The notes beneath the pieces were generated by a model that saw nothing but the letters and a program-made list of their open reading frames with translations, was not told the DNA's origin and did not search any database. The position numbers and the translations under genes are program-made. From Jiangella asiatica (lineage in GTDB: Bacteria > Actinomycetota > Actinomycetes > Jiangellales > Jiangellaceae), in the NCBI RefSeq assembly GCF_004349065.1, contig NZ_SMKZ01000042.1, positions 1-59,995 of the forward strand: a DNA stretch of 59,995 nt, written 5' to 3'. Numbering within the stretch: position 1 is the first letter of the stretch; every line of letters begins with the position of its first letter. Positions 25,004 through 33,436 of the stretch are shown piece after piece.

Positions 25004-26071
25004 TCAGCGGACGTCGGTGCCGGTCACGAGGTCGGGGTTGGCAGCGAGGAAGGTGTCCATGTCGTCGGCGGTGAGGGCCGCCCACAGCTCGTCGGCGCGC
25101 GCCTCGTCGTAGACGACGATGCTCTGCGACCCGGCCCAGCCGGTGCCGTCGGTGGGCACCGTCAGGAACGTCATGTCGTCGGCGCGCAGGCTGTTCATGG
25201 ACAGCGCGAGCTCGACCATGCCGAAGGCGGACAGCTCGTCGTCGACGCGAGCGGCCTGGCCGATGGCGCCGGCGATGCCGTTCACCTTGCCCGGGTCGGT
25301 GAGCGTCCCGGACGAGATCAGCTCGTTCATGAGCGCGCGCAGGTAGTTCTGCTGGCGTTTGACGCGGTCGAAGTCGCCGCCGGGCAGGTCCTTGCGGTCG
25401 CGGACGTACTGCAGCGCCGTGGCGCCGTCGAGCGTGTGCGTGCCGGCGGGCAGGACGGTGTCATCGGCCAGCACCGTGTCCTCGTCGAACGTCATGGTGA
25501 CGCCGCCGAGCTCGTCGGTGAGCGCTTCGAAGCCGTTCCAGTCGATCAGCGCGAGGTGATCGATGCGGATGCCCGTGAGCTGCTCGACGGTCTGCACGAA
25601 CAGGGCCGGGCCGCCGAGCGAGTACGCGGCATTGATCTTGTTCTCGCCCTGCCCGGGGATCTCGATGAAGGTGTCACGGGGGATTGAGACGAGGTAGCCG
25701 CGGTCCCGGCCCTGCGGGAAGTGCGCCAGCATGATGGTGTCGGTGCGGGCGGCGCCGGGCTCGTACACGTCCACCTTGTTCTCGCCGTCCAGTCCGCCCA
25801 GCAGGAACGTGATGCTGTCGCCGGGCAGCTCGGCCGGCCGTTCCTCCTCGGGGATGTCGAAGGCGTCCGGGATGCGTTCGATGTTCGACGACAGGCGGTT
25901 GACGAACCAGAACGCGCCTCCCGCCGCGGCCAGGACGAGCACCAACAGGGTGACGAGCACGATGATGAGGATGCGACGGTTGCGACGGCGGCGCGGTCGG
26001 TCGCGCGCGGGCGTCGCGGCACCGGACGTGGCGGCGTCACCTGGCTCGTGATCGGCGGTCGGGTTCGACAT
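25004..26071 (-). CDS. LytR-CpsA-Psr (LCP) family cell-wall glycopolymer ligase
   Basis: A 355-residue membrane protein that transfers undecaprenyl-linked glycopolymers onto peptidoglycan at the outer face of the membrane. It has a cytoplasmic basic N-terminus (RDRPRRRRNRR), one transmembrane helix (about residues 34-56) and an LCP domain. Family motifs are GLDG, ARTDTIMLAHFPQGRDRGYL, VSIPRDTFIEIPGQGENKIN, AAYSLGGPALFVQTVEQLTG and LQYVRDRKDLPGGDFDRVKR, with the conserved Asp and Arg residues present. ATG 26071 is chosen because the longer frame to 26356 runs antisense into the HIT gene. It is divergent from HIT, and downstream is repeat A3. Confidence 0.9.
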   Translation of the reverse strand: MSNPTADHEPGDAATSGAATPARDRPRRRRNRRILIIVLVTLLVLVLAAAGGAFWFVNRLSSNIERIPDAFDIPEEERPAELPGDSITFLLGGLDGENKVDVYEPGAARTDTIMLAHFPQGRDRGYLVSIPRDTFIEIPGQGENKINAAYSLGGPALFVQTVEQLTGIRIDHLALIDWNGFEALTDELGGVTMTFDEDTVLADDTVLPAGTHTLDGATALQYVRDRKDLPGGDFDRVKRQQNYLRALMNELISSGTLTDPGKVNGIAGAIGQAARVDDELSAFGMVELALSMNSLRADDMTFLTVPTDGTGWAGSQSIVVYDEARADELWAALTADDMDTFLAANPDLVTGTDVR

Positions 26072-26237
26072 GGCTCCAGAGGGTACGGTTCGCGGCTGGG
26101 ACGAGAGCGGAGGACACCCCAGCTCGCGGGCACCTCCCTTCGGATGACGCACGAGCGGCCGTCGGGGTTGCGTCGAGCGCGCTGTCGGCCGCAGCCCGTA
26201 CCATCCACGTACTCGACACACCCGACCCGGAGGCACC

Positions 26238-26585
26238 GTGAGCCCAGATCCCGACTGCCTGTTCTGCAAGATCGTCGCCGGGGAGATCCCGACGAACGTC
26301 GTGCGTGAGTCGGAGCGGACGCTGGCCTTCCGCGACGTCTCGCCGCAGGCGCCCACGCACGTCCTGGTCGTACCTCGCGATCATCATCGCGACGTCGCCG
26401 AGCTGGCCGAGGCCGCGCCGGAGACGCTGGCCGAACTGGTAAGTACCGCGAAGGCGGTGGCCGACGACGAGGGAATCGAGGCCCACCGGCTGGTGTTCAA
26501 CACTGGGGCCGAGGCCGGTCAGTCGGTCTTCCACGTGCACGGACATGTGCTCGGCGGTCGACGCATGACCTGGCCGCCCGGCTGA
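26238..26585 (+). CDS. HIT-family (histidine triad, HinT-like) nucleotide hydrolase
   Basis: A 115-residue protein of the HinT branch, which hydrolyses nucleoside phosphoramidates such as aminoacyl- or lysyl-AMP. It begins PDPDCLFCKIVAGEIPTNVV, contains HVLVVPRDHHRDVAEL, and carries the histidine triad HVHGHVLGG near the C-terminus with the catalytic central His. Start GTG 26238 follows GGAGGCACC. It is the first gene of the conserved HIT-phoH-ybeY-CNNM-era series, separated from phoH by 116 bp. Confidence 0.94.
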   Translation: MSPDPDCLFCKIVAGEIPTNVVRESERTLAFRDVSPQAPTHVLVVPRDHHRDVAELAEAAPETLAELVSTAKAVADDEGIEAHRLVFNTGAEAGQSVFHVHGHVLGGRRMTWPPG

Positions 26586-26701
26586 GTCCAGCCGTGAAAC
26601 AGGGCAGCGGTGTCGGCGGGCCCGGGTAGCATGACAAGAACCATCAGCAGCAGGACACCGAGACCGAAGGTAGGCGTGAACAGGCCCGGCGTGGCCGACC
26701 C

Positions 26702-27736
26702 ATGACGAAGACAGAACAGGCCGAACAGCAGGCCGCCCAGCACACCATCGTCATCCCGGCGAGCATCTCCATGGTGAGTCTGCTCGGCTCCGGTGACGAA
26801 CTGATCAGGGTCGTCGAGGCGTCGTTCCCCGACGTCGACATCCACGTGCGCGGCAACCAGATCACCATGACCGGCCTGCCGGGCGACATGGCCGAGGCCG
26901 AGGCCGCTATCGACGAGATGGTGGCCGTGCTGCGCACCGGTCAGGGCCTGACACCCGAAGCGGTCGAGCGGACGGTGTCCATGCTGCGCTCCCGCGTCAG
27001 TGAGCGTCCCGCCGACGTCCTGACCGCGAACATCCTGTCCAACCGCGGGCGTACCATCCGCCCCAAGACGCTGAACCAGAAGCGCTACGTCGACGCCATC
27101 GACCGGCACACCGTCATCTTCGGCATCGGGCCGGCCGGCACCGGCAAGACGTATCTCGCCGTCGCGAAGGCGGTGCAGGCGCTGCAGGCCAAGCAGGTCA
27201 GCCGCATCCTGCTGACCCGCCCGGCCATCGAGGCCGGCGAGCGGCTGGGCTTCCTGCCAGGCACTCTGTCGGAGAAGATCGACCCGTATCTGCGCCCGCT
27301 GTACGACGCGCTGCACGACATGATGGACCCCGCCTCGATCCCGCGGCTCATGACCGAGGGCACCATCGAGGTCGCGCCGCTGGCGTACATGCGCGGTCGC
27401 ACGCTCAACGACGCGTTCGTCATCCTCGACGAGGCGCAGAACACCTCGGCCGAGCAGATGAAGATGTTCCTCACCCGCCTGGGCTTCGGCTCGAAGGTCG
27501 TGGTCACCGGCGACGTCACCCAGGTCGACCTGCCGGCCGGCACCACCAGCGGGCTGCGCGTCGTCCAGGACATCCTCGACGGCATCGACGACGTCGACTT
27601 CTGCCGGCTCACCAGTCACGACGTCGTCCGCCACCGGCTGGTGGGCGAGATCGTCGAGGCGTACAGCCGCTACGACGCCGCGCAGGAGGCGGCACAGGGG
27701 AACGGGCGGTCCCGGGTTCCCGGTCGGCGGCCGTGA
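26702..27736 (+). CDS. ybeZ: PhoH-like ATPase (YbeZ)
   Basis: A 344-residue P-loop ATPase of the PhoH family. After an N-terminal KH-like region (residues 1-95) comes the Walker A motif [20 protein letters not shown] (about residue 140). The family segments [20 protein letters not shown] and [20 protein letters not shown] (Walker B, ILDEAQN) and GDVTQVDLP follow. It acts with the endonuclease YbeY in 16S rRNA maturation and ribosome quality control. It overlaps ybeY by 4 bp, so the two are translationally coupled. Often labelled phoH, but phosphate regulation is not implied. Confidence 0.94.
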   Translation: MTKTEQAEQQAAQHTIVIPASISMVSLLGSGDELIRVVEASFPDVDIHVRGNQITMTGLPGDMAEAEAAIDEMVAVLRTGQGLTPEAVERTVSMLRSRVSERPADVLTANILSNRGRTIRPKTLNQKRYVDAIDRHTVIFGIGPAGTGKTYLAVAKAVQALQAKQVSRILLTRPAIEAGERLGFLPGTLSEKIDPYLRPLYDALHDMMDPASIPRLMTEGTIEVAPLAYMRGRTLNDAFVILDEAQNTSAEQMKMFLTRLGFGSKVVVTGDVTQVDLPAGTTSGLRVVQDILDGIDDVDFCRLTSHDVVRHRLVGEIVEAYSRYDAAQEAAQGNGRSRVPGRRP

Positions 27737-28194
27737 CCATCGAGGTCAACAACGAGTCCGGGGCCGAGGTCGACGAGAAGACTCTGTCCGACCTCGCCCG
27801 GTTCGTTCTCGACCACCAACGCATCCATCCGGCCGCCGAGCTGGCCATCCTGCTCGTCGACACCGCCACGATGGAACAGCTGCACGTGCAGTGGATGGAC
27901 GAGCCCGGCCCCACCGACGTGCTCTCCTTCCCCATGGACGAGCTGCGGCCCACGCCCGAGGACGGCGAGCCGGAGCCGGGCCTGCTCGGCGACGTCGTGC
28001 TCTGCCCCGACGTCGCCGCCACTCAAGCCAAGGCCGCCGGCCACAGCACCGCCGACGAGCTGGAGCTGCTGACGGCGCACGGCATCCTGCACCTGCTCGG
28101 CTACGACCACGCCGAGCCGGAGGAGGAGAAAGAGATGTTCGGTCTGCAGAAGCAGCTGCTCACCGACTGGCGCAAGGCGCGGAGCGACCGCTGA
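27733..28194 (+). CDS. ybeY: rRNA maturation endoribonuclease YbeY
   Basis: A 153-residue metal-dependent endoribonuclease needed for 16S rRNA 3' end processing and late ribosome quality control. The zinc site [11 protein letters not shown] (H-x3-H-x5-H) is complete near residues 116-126, and the family segment [17 protein letters not shown] is present. The GTG start at 27733 overlaps the ybeZ stop by 4 bp, and its own stop overlaps the next start (TGATG). This overlap chain marks a single operon from ybeZ to the deaminase-like gene. Confidence 0.95.
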   Translation: MTIEVNNESGAEVDEKTLSDLARFVLDHQRIHPAAELAILLVDTATMEQLHVQWMDEPGPTDVLSFPMDELRPTPEDGEPEPGLLGDVVLCPDVAATQAKAAGHSTADELELLTAHGILHLLGYDHAEPEEEKEMFGLQKQLLTDWRKARSDR

Positions 28195-29573
28195 TGGTCG
28201 CCTCAGGTCTGCCTGACGTGGTCGGTGCCGCCGGCCTCGTGGGAGCGGCGGACGTCCACGGATCTGCCAGCGGTACGTCCATCGCCTGGCTGCTCGGATC
28301 TGCCGCCGTGCTGGTGGTCGTCGCCGGCCTGATCGCGATGGCCGAAGCGGCGCTGTCGTCGTTCTCCCGCGCCCGCGCGGAGGAGCTGCGGCGTGAGGGC
28401 CGGCGCGGGTCCGCCGCGCTCTCCCGGGTCACCGCCGACCCCGTTCCCGCCCTCAACACCGCGTTGTTGCTGCGGATGGCCACCGAGATCTCCGCGGTCG
28501 TCCTGGTGGCTGTCGTCTGCGAGGAGTACTTCGACCCGTGGTGGCAGACGCTGCTGGTCGCGGCGGGCGCCATGGTGGTCGTGTCGTTCGTCGTCATCGG
28601 CGTCGCGCCGCGCACCATCGGCCGGCAGCACGCCGACGGCGTCGCGCTCGCCGTCTGCGGCCCGCTGCTGAGCCTCACCCGCGTCCTCGGGCCCATCGCG
28701 CGACTCCTGATCCTGCTGGGCAACGCCCTCACCCCGGGCAAGGGCTTCCGTGAGGGACCGTTCGCCACCGAGGCCGAGCTGCGCGAGCTCGTCGACCTCG
28801 CCGAGGCCGGTCGCATCATCGAGTCCGGTGAGCGGCAGATGATCCACTCGGTGTTCGAGCTGGGCGACACCCTCGTGCGCGAGGTCATGGTGCCGCGTAC
28901 CGACGTCGTGTACATCGAGGCGGGCAAGACGCTGCGGCAGTTCCAGTCGCTGGCGCTGCGCAGCGGGTTCAGCCGCATCCCCGCCGTCGGCCCGGGTGGC
29001 CTGGACGACATCATCGGCATCGTCTACCTCAAGGACGTCGCTCGCCGGCTCTACGACAACCGCGACGCCGAGTCCGTCGAGCGAGTCGAGTCGGTGGTGC
29101 GGCCGGCCTTCTTCGTGCCCGACTCCAAACCGGCCGACGACCTCCTGCGCGAGATGCAGGCGCAGCGCACGCACGTCGCCGTCGTCGTCGACGAGTACGG
29201 CGGCACCGCCGGCCTGGTCACCATCGAGGACATCCTCGAGGAGATCGTCGGCGAGATCACCGACGAGTACGACGTCGACGAGGTCGGCGTCCAGACGCTC
29301 GAAGACGGCGTCGTACGGGTCAGCTCCCGGCTCCACGTCGACGATCTCGGCGAGTTGTTCGGCATCGAGCTGTCCGACGACGACGTAGACACCGTGGGCG
29401 GCCTCATGGCCAAGTACCTCGGCCGGGTTCCCATCCCCGGCGCCGAGGTCGATGTCGCCGGGCTGCACCTGGTCGCCGAGGGTCCGGCCGGCCGGCGCAA
29501 CCGCATCGGAACCGTACGGGCCAGCCGGCGCGTTCACGTCACCGAAACCCAGCCGCACGAGGAGCACGCGTGA
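28194..29573 (+). CDS. CNNM/CorC-type membrane protein with CBS pair
   Basis: A 459-residue protein. The N-terminal CNNM (DUF21) membrane domain has about four hydrophobic segments (residues 20-190). A CBS pair follows (from REVMVPRTDVVYIEAGKTLR to VTIEDILEEIVGEITDEYDV), then a C-terminal CorC_HlyC domain. CNNM proteins are magnesium/sodium transporters or regulators of ion homeostasis whose CBS domains sense Mg-ATP; the old label 'hemolysin' is misleading. ATG 28194 overlaps the ybeY stop by one base, and its own stop overlaps the next gene by 4 bp. Confidence 0.92.
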   Translation: MVASGLPDVVGAAGLVGAADVHGSASGTSIAWLLGSAAVLVVVAGLIAMAEAALSSFSRARAEELRREGRRGSAALSRVTADPVPALNTALLLRMATEISAVVLVAVVCEEYFDPWWQTLLVAAGAMVVVSFVVIGVAPRTIGRQHADGVALAVCGPLLSLTRVLGPIARLLILLGNALTPGKGFREGPFATEAELRELVDLAEAGRIIESGERQMIHSVFELGDTLVREVMVPRTDVVYIEAGKTLRQFQSLALRSGFSRIPAVGPGGLDDIIGIVYLKDVARRLYDNRDAESVERVESVVRPAFFVPDSKPADDLLREMQAQRTHVAVVVDEYGGTAGLVTIEDILEEIVGEITDEYDVDEVGVQTLEDGVVRVSSRLHVDDLGELFGIELSDDDVDTVGGLMAKYLGRVPIPGAEVDVAGLHLVAEGPAGRRNRIGTVRASRRVHVTETQPHEEHA

Positions 29574-29911
29574 GCGACGCACTGGACCCGGAGGACGCGA
29601 AGATCCTGACGCTTGCCCGGTCCGCCCGGGCCCGCGCCGGAGCGCCGGGCGGCGCCGCGGTGCGCGATCTGGACGGCCGCACGTACGCCGCGGCCGACGT
29701 CGGGCTGCCGTCGCTGCGTTTGACCGCATTGCAGGTAGCGGTCGCCAGCGCCGTCTCCAGCGGCGCCACCGGACTGGAGGCGGCGGCCGTCGTCACCGAG
29801 GCCGTCGCCGACCCTGTCGACGTGGCCGCGGCCGCCGATCTGGGCGGGCCTGGGGTCCCGGTGTTCGTGGCCGGTCCCGACGGCACGCCGATCACGACCC
29901 TCCGGACGTAG
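29570..29911 (+). CDS. Cytidine deaminase-like protein lacking the zinc site
   Basis: A 113-residue protein of the group usually named 'cytidine deaminase' in actinobacterial genomes. It aligns in fold (EDAKILTLARSARARAGAPG, RTYAAADVGLPSLRLTALQV, AAAVVTEA). It has no His/Cys-Ala-Glu motif and no PCxxC; there is no cysteine anywhere in the protein. It therefore cannot bind the catalytic zinc and is probably not a deaminase; a structural or regulatory role in the era/ybeY neighbourhood is more likely. GTG 29570 overlaps the CNNM stop by 4 bp. Confidence 0.82.
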   Translation: MSDALDPEDAKILTLARSARARAGAPGGAAVRDLDGRTYAAADVGLPSLRLTALQVAVASAVSSGATGLEAAAVVTEAVADPVDVAAAADLGGPGVPVFVAGPDGTPITTLRT

Positions 29912-30042
29912 ATATCGGCTCCCGAGTGCGCTAACGTGCGGCCGTCCGAGTCCGGCGATGTCCTGCACTTCCGCCCGGCGGAACCAGGCGAACCACCCGG
30001 CGCGACCGGCCGAGGCGATCGATCGAGACGGAGAGACGAATA

Positions 30043-32235
30043 ATGAACTTCTGCAGCAACTGCGGGGCGCCGGCCACCGGCACGGCCTACTGCGGCAACT
30101 GCGGCAAACCGTTGACGGCGGAGACGACCGCGGCGACCGGCGCGGGGGCAGCCGGCGCGGCCGCCACCGGTACCGGCACAGCCGGTCCCACCGCCGGTCA
30201 GCCCGGTGGCCCGCAGCCAGGAACGCAGTCCGTCGCCGCCGAGCCGGCGCGCGCCAACCCGTTCGCCGACATCCCGGTGCTCGACTACGTCCGCGACGTG
30301 GTCGCGCTCATCCTCCTGCTCGTCTCCTTCGGCATGCCGTGGGACCTCTCCGACTCCACGACCGACAAGATCTACGTCGTCCTCGTGACGCTGCTGTCGA
30401 TCGTGTCGCTGTCGCTGCCGTACCTGAAGCGCGGCGGCGTGTTGCCGTTGTCCTGGGGGACCGCGGAGCTGCGGCTGGCCCGGCTCGCGGCCAACGCGCC
30501 GTACGTCGTCGTCGTCCTCATCACCTTGGTGCTGGGCTATGTCGGCGAGAACGACGGTGACGGCATCGGCGTCGGCGTCGCGTTCGGCCTGGCCGGCGCG
30601 CTGCTCGCGGCACAGGGCCGACGGGCCGAGCAGACGCCCGCCGACGGCGGCGACGGCGTGCTCTGGCGCTGGATCGCGCTCGGCATCGGCGCCGTGTTCG
30701 CGCTGGTAACCGTCATCAGCTTGATCATCTTCCTGACCGACGACGCCGAGGCGTTCGACTGGGAGCAGGTCACCTTCTTCGTGGTGGTCATGCTGGGGAT
30801 GCTGGCGCTGGCCGCCCTGCCGCTGTGGGGTGCGGTACGCGGCGACGCGGGATGGCGCGACGTGCTGATCGTGCTGGGCCTGGTGGCGCTGTTCGTCAAC
30901 GTGTGGCAGCAGGGCGCCGACGAGACCATGCGCGACGCGTGGAGCCTCAGCCACATCGGCCCAATGCTCGTCCTGGTTCCGGCGCTGGGCGCCGCCATCG
31001 CCGCGCCGGGGCTGGCCTCGCGGTTCCCGTCGAACGCCGGCGCCGCGCACTGGGTCGCCGTCGCCACTCGGCTGTTCCTGCTGGCGATGTTCGCCGCGGC
31101 CGTCGGTGTCGTGCTGTACGTCCTCTACATGGTCGGCATCGATGACGGCCGCGGTGTCGCCATCGTGGTCTTGGTGCTGCTGCTGATCTCGGCGCTGGCC
31201 GCGCTGGTCGGCCGCAACGCGCTGGTCCGCGCGCCGAACCAGGGCCGGGCCGTGGCCGTCGTCGCCGCCAGCGTGCTCATCCTGCTCGGCATCGTCATCG
31301 CCTCCGTGCTCGGCGGGTCCGACGAGGGCTTCGTCGGCGAGTCCGACGCCGTCATCCTCAGCGTCCTGTGGTGGTTCGGGGTCGCGGTGATCGTGGTGCT
31401 GACGGCGCCCGGCTCGGTCCGGCGCGAGTTCGGCCCGGTCGGCGCGAGCCAGCTCAACCTCAGCAGCGTCCTGCCCGGGAACGGCCCCGATGCGGCGAAG
31501 TCGAAGGCCGACACGGGTGCCGCTGGGGGCGCTGGAGCTGCTGCTGGTGCCGCGGCGGCGACCGCCGGGCGGGAACGGCCCAGCGCCGATGTTCCCGCCA
31601 GCCCTTCGGTTCCAGTCGACCGGCCAGCCGAGAAGCCGGCCGCTGAGAAGGCCGCTGAGGACGCCACGGAGAGGCCCGCCGAGTCCGCGGAGGAGTCCGC
31701 GGCCAGGGCCGACGGCGCGAAGGACGTCCCCGCAACCGAGGAGCCGACGGCTCCGGCCGGCGAGACCGAGAAGACGCCGGAGGGTGCCGCCGGCGCCGCG
31801 GGTGCTGGTGCGGTCGCGCCGGGGCCGAGCGAAGAGCAGGTCCGCGGCGGCCTCGACGCTCCCGACGAGGCTCCGGCCGAGGACAAGGGCCGCTCGCGCG
31901 ACGCCGAACGCCTCGGCGGGGCCGAGAGCCCCGGTCCGGTCAGCGGCCTGGCCGTCGGCGAGCCGGAGGCCGACGACGCCGAGACGCGTGTTCAGCCGAG
32001 CGTCGAGCCGCCGACCAAGGTCGACCAGCCGGCCGTCACCGAGTCCGGCTTCGACGCCCGCACCGCGCTGGACCCGAACACGCCGCTACAGACGCTGGCC
32101 GACATCGCCGCCCAGGAGCCGAGCCTGCGCAAGTACGTCGCCGCCAACCCGTCGACGTACCCGGAGCTGCTCACCTGGCTCGGCCAGCTGGGCGACCCCG
32201 AGGTCGACGAGGCACTGCGCCGCCGCGGCCTCTGA
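30043..32235 (+). CDS. Zinc-ribbon, multi-pass membrane protein with a C-terminal variant leucine-rich repeat
   Basis: A 730-residue protein of unknown function. Residues 1-22 form a zinc ribbon (C4, C7, C17, C20). About ten to eleven hydrophobic segments follow from residue 85 to about 465. Next comes a roughly 200-residue disordered Ala/Glu/Pro/Asp-rich stretch with repeated PAEKPAAEKAAED-like sequence. The last 60 residues (TALDPNTPLQTLADIAAQEP to DPEVDEALRRRGL) resemble a variant leucine-rich repeat cap found in many actinobacterial proteins, probably a protein-interaction module. ATG follows GGAGAGACG. A strong terminator lies 11 bp after the stop, so it forms a single-gene unit. Confidence 0.82.
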   Translation: MNFCSNCGAPATGTAYCGNCGKPLTAETTAATGAGAAGAAATGTGTAGPTAGQPGGPQPGTQSVAAEPARANPFADIPVLDYVRDVVALILLLVSFGMPWDLSDSTTDKIYVVLVTLLSIVSLSLPYLKRGGVLPLSWGTAELRLARLAANAPYVVVVLITLVLGYVGENDGDGIGVGVAFGLAGALLAAQGRRAEQTPADGGDGVLWRWIALGIGAVFALVTVISLIIFLTDDAEAFDWEQVTFFVVVMLGMLALAALPLWGAVRGDAGWRDVLIVLGLVALFVNVWQQGADETMRDAWSLSHIGPMLVLVPALGAAIAAPGLASRFPSNAGAAHWVAVATRLFLLAMFAAAVGVVLYVLYMVGIDDGRGVAIVVLVLLLISALAALVGRNALVRAPNQGRAVAVVAASVLILLGIVIASVLGGSDEGFVGESDAVILSVLWWFGVAVIVVLTAPGSVRREFGPVGASQLNLSSVLPGNGPDAAKSKADTGAAGGAGAAAGAAAATAGRERPSADVPASPSVPVDRPAEKPAAEKAAEDATERPAESAEESAARADGAKDVPATEEPTAPAGETEKTPEGAAGAAGAGAVAPGPSEEQVRGGLDAPDEAPAEDKGRSRDAERLGGAESPGPVSGLAVGEPEADDAETRVQPSVEPPTKVDQPAVTESGFDARTALDPNTPLQTLADIAAQEPSLRKYVAANPSTYPELLTWLGQLGDPEVDEALRRRGL

Positions 32236-32246
32236 GCACCACCGCC

Positions 32247-32278
32247 GACGCCGGCTGGGCCACCGCCCAGCCGGCGTC
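32247..32278 (+). terminator. Strong terminator hairpin
   Basis: A perfect 14-bp stem, GACGCCGGCTGGGC (32247-32260) and GCCCAGCCGGCGTC (32265-32278), around a 4-base loop, 11 bp after the stop of the zinc-ribbon membrane protein gene. Confidence 0.88.
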
Positions 32279-32317
32279 GCCGCGTCCAGGCGCGCCGCCG
32301 TCCCGCTCTCCCGCCCC

Positions 32318-32381
32318 CTGTGGATCACGGCCCAAGCGCCTTCCGGGACGATCCGAAGGCGTGTCAGGCCATGATCAACAG
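32318..32381. repeat. Nested palindrome, GTTGATCATGG family, copy F
   Basis: Outer arms CTGTGGATCACGGCC (32318 on) and GGCCATGATCAACAG (to 32381) enclose an inner hairpin CGCCTTC...CGAAGGCG (32337-32361). The right arm read in reverse gives CTGTTGATCATGGCC, sharing the core of copies B and D. It lies between the convergent membrane-protein and tetR genes. Confidence 0.65.
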
Positions 32382-32438
32382 AGCAAGGGCGGTGTCGACG
32401 GCGAGTGAAGCCGGGCGGGTGACCCCGTCGGGCGGTGG

Positions 32439-33008
32439 TCAGGGGCGCTGGAGGATGGCGGTGAGGGCGTCGGCGGCTGCGCGGCGGACTCCGCCGAGGT
32501 CGGCGCCGTCGACGAGCGCGGCGATGACGGCGCCGTCGACCACGGCCAGGACCACCTGTGCCGGCACGCCGGCGTCCAGGCCGGACCGCTCCAGGACGGT
32601 CTCGACGTGCTGGAGCGCGGCGGCGTTGGTGCGTCGCGCGGCGTCGGCGAGCACGGGCTCGCGGGCAGCGTGGATGTAGCGCTCGTACCAGGCGACCAGG
32701 GCGTCGTACTCGCCCGGGGTGAGCAGCGAGGCGATGATGCGGGCGACGGCCGGGCCGGTGCGTCGCCGGGCGGGAAGCGCCTCGACGGCGGAGCGCATGC
32801 GGGCCGCGTCGGCGTCGGCGAGAGCGTCGACGGCGGCGCGGCGCAGGTCGGCGAGGTCGGCGAAGTAGTAGGTCGTCGCGCCGAGGGCGACCCCGGCGCG
32901 GGCGGCGACGGCGCGGTGGCTGACCGCCTCCAGGCCGCTGGTCAGCAGGATCTCTGTGGCCGCGCGGATGAGGTCGGCGCGGCGCTGTTCGCCTTTGGCG
33001 GTGGTCAT
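32439..33008 (-). CDS. TetR-family regulator of the SMR exporter
   Basis: A 189-residue repressor. The N-terminal DNA-binding domain is TTAKGEQRRADLIRAATEIL and GLEAVSHRAVAARAGVALGA, followed by TTYYFADLADLRRAAVDALA. The ligand domain is of the TetR_C type. ATG 33008 overlaps the SMR stop codon (TGATG), so the two genes form one operon with the transporter first. The twin palindrome upstream of the SMR gene is the likely operator, giving autoregulation. The longer frame to 33374 is antisense shadow. Confidence 0.9.
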   Translation of the reverse strand: MTTAKGEQRRADLIRAATEILLTSGLEAVSHRAVAARAGVALGATTYYFADLADLRRAAVDALADADAARMRSAVEALPARRRTGPAVARIIASLLTPGEYDALVAWYERYIHAAREPVLADAARRTNAAALQHVETVLERSGLDAGVPAQVVLAVVDGAVIAALVDGADLGGVRRAAADALTAILQRP

Positions 33009-33334
33009 CAATGCGCCGTCCCGCCGGCGAGGTTGAGGAGGACCACCCCGCCAACGATCAGCCCGATGGCGCTGATGCGCAGCATCGACGCGGGGTCGTT
33101 CATGAACAGCATGCCGACGATGGCGGTGCCGGCGGCGCCGATGCCGGTCCAGACGGCGTAGGCGGTGCCGACGGGCAGGTCGCGCAGCCCGATTCCGAGC
33201 AGCACCATGCTGATGATCACGGAGATCGCGAAGCTCAGCGTCCACCAGAGCCGGGAGAATCCCTGCGACTCCTTCAGCGAGACGGCGAACGCGGTCTCGA
33301 ACAGCCCGCCGACGATCACGTACAGCCATGCCAT
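33008..33334 (-). CDS. Small multidrug resistance (SMR) transporter, Gdx/SugE-like
   Basis: A 108-residue, four-helix membrane protein that works as an antiparallel dimer. The essential acid is in GLFETAFAVSLKES (helix 1 Glu), and the helix 3 signature PVGTAYAVWTGIGAAGTAIV is of the Gdx/SugE type, suggesting guanidinium or small quaternary-ammonium export. The C-terminus is RISAIGLIVGGVVLLNLAG. ATG 33334 is preceded by GGAGGA at good spacing. The upstream twin palindrome probably binds the co-encoded TetR protein. Not confirmed: substrate, and whether a second SMR subunit exists elsewhere. Confidence 0.9.
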   Translation of the reverse strand: MAWLYVIVGGLFETAFAVSLKESQGFSRLWWTLSFAISVIISMVLLGIGLRDLPVGTAYAVWTGIGAAGTAIVGMLFMNDPASMLRISAIGLIVGGVVLLNLAGGTAH

Positions 33335-33357
33335 GGTGCATCCTCCAGTTCGACTGT

Positions 33358-33397
33358 CTTGTACGAGCGTACAAGAAAACCTGTACGGTCGTCCAAG
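33358..33397 (-). promoter_or_regulatory. Twin TetR-type operator upstream of the SMR-tetR operon
   Basis: Site 1, CTTGTACGAGCGTACAAG (33358-33375), is a perfect 8-bp inverted repeat with a 2-bp centre. Site 2, CCTGTACGGTCGTCCAAG (33380-33397), has the same pattern with one change in each arm. Centre-to-centre distance is 22 bp, about two helical turns, so two repressor dimers could bind one DNA face. Both lie 25-65 bp upstream of the SMR start, within the promoter zone. Confidence 0.8.
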
Positions 33398-33436
33398 GCG
33401 GCGACAGTCGGCGCCGGGGGATGGGAGACTCGACCC

